The position numbers and the translations under genes were made by a program. This document shows positions 5,071-11,038 of a stretch of DNA of 11,038 bases, piece after piece (the first letter of the stretch is position 1; the number at the start of each line of letters is the position of its first letter). Origin of the DNA: a bacterium (GTDB lineage Bacteria; Bacillota_I; Bacilli_A; RF39; UBA660); assembly GCA_004560915.1 (NCBI GenBank), contig SFTR01000027.1, positions 1 to 11,038 of the forward strand, read 5' to 3'. The notes beneath the pieces were generated by a model, which worked only from the letters and a program-made list of their open reading frames with translations, searched no databases and was not told where the DNA came from.

Positions 5071-5088
5071 TCATAAAAAAACTGTCCA

Positions 5089-5117
5089 TTTTAAAAAATA
5101 AATTATAAGGTTATACT
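5089..5117 (+). promoter_or_regulatory. Possible promoter of the DUF308-activase operon
   Basis: TTTTAA (5089-5094), a 17-nt spacer and TATACT (5112-5117) would start transcription near 5124, leaving a leader of about 21 nt with the full SD. A second TATAAT at 5123-5128 would start inside the SD and is less likely. The -35 match is poor. Confidence 0.35.
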
Positions 5118-5144
5118 ATTTATATAATGAAAGGAGGAACTAAG

Positions 5145-5696
5145 ATGAGTAAATTTATACGTATAGCTAAAACAAGTTACATAGTTATGTCTATCATATT
5201 ATGTATTCTAGGATTAGTACTTATGATAAATCCAGCATTTTCACAAACAATGTTAGTTGTAATATGTGCAATACTTTTAATAGTATTTGGAATGATTAAA
5301 CTATTTGGTTATTTCTCAAATGACCTATATCGTTTAGCATTTCAATATGACTTACCATTTGGTATTTTACTTTTAGTACTTGGTATTATCATTCTAGTAC
5401 GTCCTGAAGGATTTATTAACTTCATATGTATAGCATTAGGTCTTTCAATATTCACAGATAGTATGTTTAAAATGCATATTGCTAATGAAGCACATAAGTT
5501 TGGTATTCGTGAATGGTACTTAATATTAATATTCGCAATACTTGCTTGCATTTGTGGTATTGTTTTAATGATAAAACCTAGTGAGAGCGCAATGGTATTA
5601 ACTATATTACTTGGAGCTAACCTTTTAGTAGAAGGTATTCTTAGTTTAATAACAGTTATTACATCAGTTAAAATCTTTAAAGAAAAGAAAAAATAG
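5145..5696 (+). CDS. DUF308/HdeD-like six-helix membrane protein
   Basis: 183 residues with six hydrophobic segments at about 12-30, 35-55, 69-86, 88-106, 124-143 and 148-173, forming three helix pairs. The recurring pattern of a helix pair with a short [LM]INP / LVRPE / MIKPS loop (28-30, 84-88, 142-146) is typical of DUF308/HdeD proteins. E. coli HdeD is linked to acid resistance, but the molecular role of the family is unclear. Start choice: an in-frame ATG at 5127 would add six residues, but it lies immediately before the AAGGAGG SD (5131-5137) that serves the ATG at 5145. It is the first gene of an operon with the dehydratase-like gene (18-nt gap) and the activase, so it may anchor or sense for that system (inference). 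Confidence 0.8.
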   Translation: MSKFIRIAKTSYIVMSIILCILGLVLMINPAFSQTMLVVICAILLIVFGMIKLFGYFSNDLYRLAFQYDLPFGILLLVLGIIILVRPEGFINFICIALGLSIFTDSMFKMHIANEAHKFGIREWYLILIFAILACICGIVLMIKPSESAMVLTILLGANLLVEGILSLITVITSVKIFKEKKK

Positions 5697-5714
5697 TTTA
5701 AAGGAGACATATAT

Positions 5715-6953
5715 ATGACAGCAGAATTTACTAAAGAAATGAAAAAAACTCATACTATACTAGCACCAGATATATTCCCAGTACATATGAGACTTCTAAC
5801 AAAAGTATTCGCGTTATATGGTTATAATGTAGAAGTACTTCATTATGAAGGAAAAGATGTTATAGATACTGGACTTAGTTACCTACATAATGATATTTGT
5901 TATCCAGCCATATGTGCAATAGGACAACAACTTTATGCACTTAAAAGTGGTGATTATGATACTCATAAAGTAGCTTTAATACAATTTCAAACTGGTGGTG
6001 GATGTAGAGCATCTAATTATATTTGTTTACTTAGAAAAGCTTTAGAAAATATGGGATATGATTATATACCAGTTATTTCAGTAAGCACAAGTAACATAGA
6101 AAAATGTAGTGGATTTAAACTAACACCAATGATGATGTATATGTCTCTTAGAACTATTATCTATGGAGACTTTATAATGCTTTTAAAGAATCAAGTAAAA
6201 CCTTATGAAAAGAAAAAAGGTGAAACTGATAAATTAGTAGATTACTGGATAAATAAATTAACTACTGATTTCGCTTCTAAAAAAAGTTTAAATAATAGAA
6301 GTATGAAAAAAAATCTAAAAAGTATTGCTAAAAGTTTCCATGAGATTAAAAGAGTAGATAGAAAATTAAAGAAAGTTGGTATCGTAGGAGAAATATATGT
6401 TAAATATTCCCCATTTGGTAACAACAATTTAGAAGAATTCTTACTTAAAGAAGGATGTGAATATATGGTACCAGGAGTACTAGCATTCTTTGAATTCTGT
6501 TTTTCTGATGGAGAAATCAATCATAAATATTATGGAAAAAATAGAGTAAGTATGTATGCAGGAAAGACTATAGAGTCAATCGCATCTTCTTGGGAAAAAG
6601 ATATGGAAGAAGCATTAAAACCATATCCTGAATTTGTATGTCCAACTCCATTTAAAAAGATAAAAAAACTTGCAGATCAAGTAATTGATAGAGGAGTAAA
6701 TATGGGAGAAGGATGGCTTTTACCAGGAGAAGTATCTGAACTAATAGAAAAAGGTTATAACAATATTATATGTGCTCAACCATTTGGATGTCTTCCTAAT
6801 CACATAGTAGGAAAAGGTACAATAAGAACACTTAGAATGTTATATCCAAATGCTAATATATTTCCAATAGATTATGATGCAGGAGCTTCAAAAGTAAATC
6901 AAGAAAATAGAATTAAATTAATGCTAGCTATCGCAGAAGAAGGTGATAAGTAA
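5715..6953 (+). CDS. 2-hydroxyacyl-CoA dehydratase-like protein (C-terminal module of giant activase proteins)
   Basis: 412 residues. The sequence matches the C-terminal part of the about 1400-residue acyl-CoA dehydratase activase-related proteins, which resembles the D-component of 2-hydroxyglutaryl-CoA dehydratase. Visible signatures are HNDICYPAICAIGQQLYALK (58-77), QTGGGCRASNYICLLRKAL (92-110), CSGFKLTP (131-138), GEGWLLPGEVSELIEKGYNN, then ICAQPFGCLPNHI and the tail FPIDYDAGAS. Cys62, Cys67, Cys97 and the two Cys of CAQPFGC are candidate [4Fe-4S] ligands. In the classical system such a protein receives an electron from the ATP-driven activator and dehydrates 2-hydroxyacyl-CoA. No CoA-transferase or conventional HgdA/HgdB gene is nearby, so the substrate is unknown. 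SD AAGGAG (5701-5706) sets the start. Its stop is 1 nt before the activase ATG. Confidence 0.75.
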   Translation: MTAEFTKEMKKTHTILAPDIFPVHMRLLTKVFALYGYNVEVLHYEGKDVIDTGLSYLHNDICYPAICAIGQQLYALKSGDYDTHKVALIQFQTGGGCRASNYICLLRKALENMGYDYIPVISVSTSNIEKCSGFKLTPMMMYMSLRTIIYGDFIMLLKNQVKPYEKKKGETDKLVDYWINKLTTDFASKKSLNNRSMKKNLKSIAKSFHEIKRVDRKLKKVGIVGEIYVKYSPFGNNNLEEFLLKEGCEYMVPGVLAFFEFCFSDGEINHKYYGKNRVSMYAGKTIESIASSWEKDMEEALKPYPEFVCPTPFKKIKKLADQVIDRGVNMGEGWLLPGEVSELIEKGYNNIICAQPFGCLPNHIVGKGTIRTLRMLYPNANIFPIDYDAGASKVNQENRIKLMLAIAEEGDK

Positions 6954-6954
6954 T

Positions 6955-9873
6955 ATGAAAAGAGTAGGTTTTGATATAGGATCTACTACTATAAAATGTA
7001 TAGTAATTGATGAAAAAGAAAATATAATATTTAAGAAATATGAACGTCACTATTCTGAGATAAGAAGTGCTATATTAAAAATAATAAATGATTTAAAACA
7101 AGTAATAAAGAAAGACAAGATAACAGTAACTATCTCAGGTTCAGCAGGGCTAGGTTATGCGGAAAGTCTAAAGATACCATTTGTTCAAGAAGTATTTGCA
7201 GAAAAAATAGCAGTTAAAAAGTATTATCCAGATACTGATACAGTTATAGAATTAGGTGGAGAAGACGCTAAAATGCTATTTCTTACTGGCGGATTTGAAA
7301 TGAGAATGAATGGTAGCTGTGCTGGTGGAACAGGTGCATTTATAGATCAAATGGCATCTTTACTAAATGTAACAGGTGAAGAATTAAACGAACTATCAAG
7401 TCATCACGAAAAAATATGTAATATTGCATCTCGTTGTGGAGTATTTGCTAAATCAGATGTTCAACCACTACTTAATCAAGGTGTTAGAAAAGAAGACATC
7501 GCAGCTGGTATATTTAGAGCAGTAGTAAACCAAACAATATCAGGTTTATCACAAGGAAGAGAAATAGGTAATAATGTTTTATATTTAGGTGGACCATTAT
7601 ACTTCTATAGCGAACTTAGAAATAGTTTTGATGAAGTATTAAATACTAAAGGAATACTTCCTAATGATGCTCTTTACTTTGTAGCAATAGGCTCAGTAAT
7701 AGCAAACGTAAAAGAAGAAACAACTCTTTTATCACTAGAAAATAAATTTAAAAAATTTAAAGAACAAAACAACTATACAAAAACTAAACCACTTTTTAAA
7801 GATAAAAAAGAATATGAAGAATTCTTAAAAAGACATAATGATACAACTATAAAAGAATTAGATAAACCAAGTAAAAATATGTATCTAGGAATAGACGCAG
7901 GAAGCACTACTATTAAGATGGTTCTTTGTGATGATGATGGTAACATATTTAATCCATATTATTCATCAAACGAGGGAAGCCCAGTAGAAATAGTTAAAAA
8001 GTATTTGATAGATTTGTATGAAAAATATCCAAATATTAATATTAAATCTAGTGCAGTTACTGGTTATGGAGAAGAACTAATTAAAAATGCATTTAATATA
8101 GGTTATGGAGTAGTTGAAACAATTGCTCACTATACAGCAGCAAAGAAAATAAATCCTAAAGTAGACTTTATTCTTGATATAGGTGGCCAAGATATAAAAT
8201 GTTTTAAGATTAAAAATGGTTCAATAGATAGTTTATATTTAAATGAAGCATGTTCTTCAGGATGTGGTTCTTTCTTACAAACATTTGCTAAAGCTTTAGG
8301 ATACACAACAGAAGAATTCTCACACTTAGGCCTTTATGATAAAAGTCCAGTTAGTTTAGGTTCTAGATGTACAGTATTTATGAATAGTGCAGTTAAGCAA
8401 GCTCAAAAAGATGGCGCATCAGTAGAAAGTATCGCAGCAGGTCTTTCAATGAGCGTAGTTAAAAATGCATTATATAAAGTTATAAGATGCGCTAGTCCAA
8501 AAGACTTAGGAGAAAATATAATTGTACAAGGTGGAACATTCTTAAATGATTCAGTACTAAGAGCATTTGAAATGGAAATAGGCCATAATGTAATAAGACC
8601 AAAATATTCAGGACTTATGGGAGCATACGGAAGTGCACTTTATAGTAAAGAAAAAAATAGTGATAAAAGTAATGTATTAAATCTAGAAGAACTTAAAAAC
8701 TTTAACTATGAAACAAAAAATATAAATTGTAATGGTTGCACTAATCATTGTAATTTAGTAATAAATACATTTGATAAGAAAAGAAGATTTATCGCAGGTA
8801 ATAGATGTTCAAAACCACTTAACAAAGGTACTACTCAAGAACATTATGACTTATATGAATATAAACAATCACTATTAAAAGAATTTATGAATAATGAAAT
8901 AGATGAATCTAAGACTACTATTGGTATACCTCTAGTACTTAATATGTATGAACTATTACCATTTTGGTATACTTTATTTAAAACTTTAGGACTTAATGTA
9001 GTAGTGTCTCCATTTTCATCTAGAAGTCTTTATTTAAAAGGACAACACACAATACCATCAGATACAATATGTTACCCAGCTAAACTAGCTCATGGGCATA
9101 TAGAGTATTTATTAGATTCTAAAGTAGATTATATATTTTATCCAAGTATGAGCTATAATGTAGATGAAAAACTTGGTACTAATCATTATAATTGTCCAGT
9201 GGTTGCATATTATCCTCAAGTTATAAGAGGCAATGTAAATAATTTAAAAAAAGATACGTTTATAGATGACTTTATAAGTTTAGCAGATAAAAAACAATTC
9301 TTAAAAAGAATAAAAATTATAATTAAATATTATGATATTGAAACTACAGAATCTAGTCTTAAAAAAGCAGCCATAGAAGCATACGAAGCATATAATAATT
9401 ACTTATCAAAAGTAAGAACTAAAGCAGAAGAATTCATGAATATTGCATTATCTAAGAATATACCTATAATTGTATTATGTGGTCGTCCATATCATTTAGA
9501 TCCTGAAATAAATCATGGTATTAATAAACTTATAACTTCACTTGGAGCAGTAGTTATAACTGAAGACAGTATTAGTCATAAAGTAAAACCATTTAAGACT
9601 AAAGTAATGAATCAATGGACATACCATTCAAGATTATATGCTGCTGCTAAATACATAAGTGAATCTAAAGATAATATTAATCTAGTTCAATTAGTATCTT
9701 TTGGTTGTGGAGTAGATGCAGTAACTACTGATGAAGTAAGAAGAATTATTGAAAGTAAAGACAAAGTTTATACACAAATAAAAATAGATGAAATATCTAA
9801 TATGGGAGCAATTACCATAAGACTCAGAAGTTTACTAGCTATAATTGATAATAAAACTGTAAAGAATAAGTAA
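6955..9873 (+). CDS. Acyl-CoA dehydratase activase: two BadF/BcrAD ATPase domains plus DUF2229
   Basis: 972 residues. First BadF/HgdC-type ATPase domain about 1-255: phosphate loop VGFDIGSTTIKC (4-15), ELGGEDAKM, NGSCAGGTGAF with Cys122 and SRCGVFAKS with Cys161, equivalent to the two Cys that hold the [4Fe-4S] cluster between HgdC subunits. Second ATPase domain about 308-565: YLGIDAGSTTIK, DIGGQDIKC, EACSSGCGSF (Cys433, Cys437), SRCTVF (Cys472). Then a Cys cluster CNGCTNHC...RC (592, 595, 599, 618) and a DUF2229 domain from about 655, including FSSRSLYLKG and DTICYPAK, followed by CGRPYHLDPEINHGI (about 842-856) and SFGCGVDAV. It likely couples ATP hydrolysis to low-potential electron transfer to a partner. 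Start: an upstream in-frame GTG (6943) lies in the SD AAGGTG (6940-6945), so the ATG at 6955, 1 nt after the previous stop, is preferred; this suggests translational coupling. Two intact ATPase units in one chain imitate the HgdC homodimer. Confidence 0.88.
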   Translation: MKRVGFDIGSTTIKCIVIDEKENIIFKKYERHYSEIRSAILKIINDLKQVIKKDKITVTISGSAGLGYAESLKIPFVQEVFAEKIAVKKYYPDTDTVIELGGEDAKMLFLTGGFEMRMNGSCAGGTGAFIDQMASLLNVTGEELNELSSHHEKICNIASRCGVFAKSDVQPLLNQGVRKEDIAAGIFRAVVNQTISGLSQGREIGNNVLYLGGPLYFYSELRNSFDEVLNTKGILPNDALYFVAIGSVIANVKEETTLLSLENKFKKFKEQNNYTKTKPLFKDKKEYEEFLKRHNDTTIKELDKPSKNMYLGIDAGSTTIKMVLCDDDGNIFNPYYSSNEGSPVEIVKKYLIDLYEKYPNINIKSSAVTGYGEELIKNAFNIGYGVVETIAHYTAAKKINPKVDFILDIGGQDIKCFKIKNGSIDSLYLNEACSSGCGSFLQTFAKALGYTTEEFSHLGLYDKSPVSLGSRCTVFMNSAVKQAQKDGASVESIAAGLSMSVVKNALYKVIRCASPKDLGENIIVQGGTFLNDSVLRAFEMEIGHNVIRPKYSGLMGAYGSALYSKEKNSDKSNVLNLEELKNFNYETKNINCNGCTNHCNLVINTFDKKRRFIAGNRCSKPLNKGTTQEHYDLYEYKQSLLKEFMNNEIDESKTTIGIPLVLNMYELLPFWYTLFKTLGLNVVVSPFSSRSLYLKGQHTIPSDTICYPAKLAHGHIEYLLDSKVDYIFYPSMSYNVDEKLGTNHYNCPVVAYYPQVIRGNVNNLKKDTFIDDFISLADKKQFLKRIKIIIKYYDIETTESSLKKAAIEAYEAYNNYLSKVRTKAEEFMNIALSKNIPIIVLCGRPYHLDPEINHGINKLITSLGAVVITEDSISHKVKPFKTKVMNQWTYHSRLYAAAKYISESKDNINLVQLVSFGCGVDAVTTDEVRRIIESKDKVYTQIKIDEISNMGAITIRLRSLLAIIDNKTVKNK

Positions 9874-9878
9874 TGTTA

Positions 9879-9907
9879 TTGTTTTAAATTTATTATGATT
9901 GTAAAAT
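9879..9907 (+). promoter_or_regulatory. Possible promoter of the PAP2 gene
   Basis: TTGTTT (9879-9884), a 17-nt spacer and TAAAAT (9902-9907) predict a start near 9914 and a 16-nt leader with the SD AGGAGGT. Match quality is moderate; read-through from the activase operon is also possible because no convincing terminator separates them. Confidence 0.4.
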
Positions 9908-9929
9908 GATAGTGTAGTAGGAGGTACAT

Positions 9930-10592
9930 ATGGAACTAACGGCAGCAGCTGAATGGTTAAATACTACATTTAGTGGATTTGATCATGCTATATTAAATAT
10001 TTTACATGAACTAGCACTTTTAACTCATGGCAATTTAAATTGGCTATTCAAGTTTATTAGTTTATTTGCTGAAAAAGGTTTATTCTTAATATTACTTAGT
10101 ATATTCTTAATGCTATTTAAGAAAACAAGAAAGTTTGGAATATGTATGTTTGGTGCTATAGGAGCAGGTGCTATTATAACTAATTTTATATTAAAAGATA
10201 TGGTAGCTAGACCAAGACCATATATGAGTACTGTCTTAGAATATAATGAATGGTGGAAATATGCAGGAAGTGTTACTGAAAGTGATTTTTCATTTCCAAG
10301 TGGACACACAACAGCTATGACAGCAGCAATGATGTCTTTAGTATTCATGGCTAAAACTAAAAATAAGTATTGGTGTTTTCTATTTATAATACTTATGGGT
10401 ATATCAAGAAATTATCTTATGGTTCACTATCCATCAGATGTAATAGGTGGTATGTTATCAGGACTAATCGGAGCAACTGTTGCATGCCTCATAACAATAT
10501 TAATTTACAAAATATTAGACAAATACAAAGATGTAAAATTATTTAACTTTATAAAGAACTTTGATATAATAAATGCAATGAAAAAGAAATAA
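9930..10592 (+). CDS. PAP2 family membrane phosphatase
   Basis: 220 residues. All three PAP2 (type 2 phosphatidic acid phosphatase) motifs are intact: K89-x6-R96-P97 (KDMVARPRP), PSGH at 123-126 within SFPSGHTTAM, and S159-R160...H166-x3-D170 (SRNYLMVHYPSD). Hydrophobic segments at about 50-63, 72-88, 129-141, 148-158 and 172-195 fit the usual multi-helix PAP2 fold, with the active site expected at the outer membrane face. Members dephosphorylate phosphatidate, phosphatidylglycerophosphate or undecaprenyl pyrophosphate (BcrC-like); which one cannot be decided here. The SD AGGAGGT (9919-9925) supports the ATG at 9930. The last codons form the left arm of the terminator. Confidence 0.88.
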   Translation: MELTAAAEWLNTTFSGFDHAILNILHELALLTHGNLNWLFKFISLFAEKGLFLILLSIFLMLFKKTRKFGICMFGAIGAGAIITNFILKDMVARPRPYMSTVLEYNEWWKYAGSVTESDFSFPSGHTTAMTAAMMSLVFMAKTKNKYWCFLFIILMGISRNYLMVHYPSDVIGGMLSGLIGATVACLITILIYKILDKYKDVKLFNFIKNFDIINAMKKK

Positions 10593-10605
10593 TCATTGCA
10601 TTTTT
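10571..10605 (+). terminator. Intrinsic terminator nested in the 3' end of the PAP2 gene
   Basis: AAATGCAATGA (10571-10581) pairs perfectly over 11 bp with TCATTGCATTT (10593-10603), followed by a T-run (10601-10605). The left arm encodes the residues just before the C-terminal lysines, and the stop codon lies in the 11-nt loop, so translating ribosomes would interfere with folding until termination. Confidence 0.8.
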
Positions 10606-10631
10606 AAATGCTAAAAAATATTTATTATAAA
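10603..10631 (+). promoter_or_regulatory. Possible promoter of the deacylase gene
   Basis: TTTAAA (10603-10608), a 17-nt spacer and TATAAA (10626-10631) would start near 10638 and leave a short leader of about 12 nt. The -35 overlaps the terminator T-run. In such AT-rich sequence the match is not strongly significant. Confidence 0.3.
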
Positions 10632-10649
10632 AGTGAAAGAGAGCTAATT

Positions 10650-11038
10650 ATGTATACAAGTAAAGAAGAAATATTTAAATACCTAGATAACTTAAATATT
10701 AAATATAAAAGAATAGATCATAAAGCAGTATTTACAATGGAAGAAATGTCAAAACTTAATCTTGAAGATGAGAGTGAAGTGGTTAAAAATTTATTTATAA
10801 GAGATGATAAAAAGCAAAACTATTATTTAATACTAGTTAAAGGTGACAAAAGAGTTAACTTAAAAGAATTAAGAAATACTCTAGGACTTAGACCTCTAAC
10901 ATTTGCAAGTGAAGAAGATTTAGAAAAATATTTAGGTCTTAAAAAAGGCTCAGTAACAATACTTGGAATACTTAATGACAGAGAACATAAAGTAAAAGTA
11001 TTAATAGATGAAGACATAAAAAGTTTCAAAGAAATAGG
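10650..11038 (+). CDS. PrdX/YbaK-type aminoacyl-tRNA deacylase, 3' end outside the window
   Basis: 129 codons are visible and the frame is still open at the window edge, so this is a partial gene; most of the usual 160-170 residue family length is present. Signatures of the YbaK/ProX (PrdX) editing domain: VVKNLFIRD with the conserved Lys46, LILVKGDKRVNLKEL (60-74), FASEEDLEKYLGLKKGSV (85-102) and GILNDREHKVKVLID (106-120). PrdX/ProXp-ala proteins hydrolyse mischarged Ala-tRNAPro in trans in the cytoplasm; the precise substrate here is inferred from the family. The ATG at 10650 has only a weak purine-rich SD (GAAAGAGAG). Confidence 0.85.
   Translation, partial: MYTSKEEIFKYLDNLNIKYKRIDHKAVFTMEEMSKLNLEDESEVVKNLFIRDDKKQNYYLILVKGDKRVNLKELRNTLGLRPLTFASEEDLEKYLGLKKGSVTILGILNDREHKVKVLIDEDIKSFKEI

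Noticed and set aside
5342..5710. Minus-strand open frame opposite DUF308
   Set aside because: Antisense of a six-helix membrane protein; the product shows no domain and the plus-strand gene has a strong SD.
9866..9886. Possible terminator after the activase gene (AATAA/TTATT then TTTT)
   Set aside because: A 5-bp AT-only stem is expected by chance in this composition.
10823..11029. Minus-strand open frame opposite the deacylase gene
   Set aside because: The plus strand encodes clear PrdX/YbaK motifs across the same stretch.
1..11038. Alternative genetic code with TGA as Trp
   Set aside because: Trp positions in conserved motifs are all TGG and no gene requires an in-frame TGA to be read through.
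1..11038. CRISPR array, tRNA or rRNA genes, riboswitch
   Set aside because: No regularly spaced repeats, no cloverleaf-like GC-rich segments, and all intergenic gaps are short (about 120 bp or less), with none holding a recognisable riboswitch core.

Overview
The window is strongly AT-rich bacterial DNA with short, tightly packed genes, Arg codons dominated by AGA, and clear Gram-positive style Shine-Dalgarno (SD) sequences such as AAGGAG, AGGAGGT and GAGGGA. Together with gene families typical of anaerobic, low-GC Bacillota (an acyl-CoA dehydratase activase, a PrdX-type tRNA deacylase, a DUF308 membrane protein, an IS150-group insertion sequence), this points to an anaerobic gut-type Bacillota, perhaps an Erysipelotrichia- or Mollicutes-related lineage. 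All Trp codons I checked are TGG, and all 13 visible stop codons are TAA (9) or TAG (4). The genetic code therefore looks standard, although TGA is not used as a stop here.

Layout. Positions 1-99 are the right end of an IS3-family (IS150-group) insertion sequence: the last 18 codons of its transposase and its terminal inverted repeat. Next comes a divergent pair: an HTH-like protein on the minus strand (114-665) and a small von Willebrand A (vWA) protein with a complete MIDAS motif (764-1360). They share a 98-bp intergenic region centred on a near-perfect 17-bp inverted repeat. A run of small enzymes follows on the plus strand: an alpha/beta hydrolase (1414-2163), a GNAT acetyltransferase and an S51/peptidase-E-like hydrolase in one operon (2215-3405), and an atypical GNAT-like protein (3446-3907) whose promoter predicts a leaderless mRNA. 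An acidic protein of unknown function (3916-4392, minus strand) converges on it, with a shared bidirectional terminator.

From 4470 the window holds a TetR regulator (4470-5024) followed by a three-gene operon: a six-helix DUF308/HdeD-like membrane protein (5145-5696), a 412-residue 2-hydroxyacyl-CoA-dehydratase-like protein (5715-6953), and a 972-residue double-BadF ATPase plus DUF2229 protein (6955-9873) whose start codon lies 1 nt beyond the preceding stop. The last two look like the C-terminal and N-terminal parts of the giant (about 1400 residue) 'activase' proteins, encoded separately and in swapped order. The TetR promoter carries a perfect 13-bp palindrome over its -10 box, and an imperfect palindrome lies upstream of the DUF308 gene, so local control by TetR is plausible. 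The window ends with a PAP2 phosphatase (9930-10592) with a strong terminator nested in its 3' end, and a truncated PrdX/YbaK-type aminoacyl-tRNA deacylase (from 10650).

The points most worth a second look are the HTH/vWA pair with its operator-like repeat, the split and permuted activase system with its membrane partner and TetR control, and the unusual density of extended -10 promoters with very short or absent 5' leaders.
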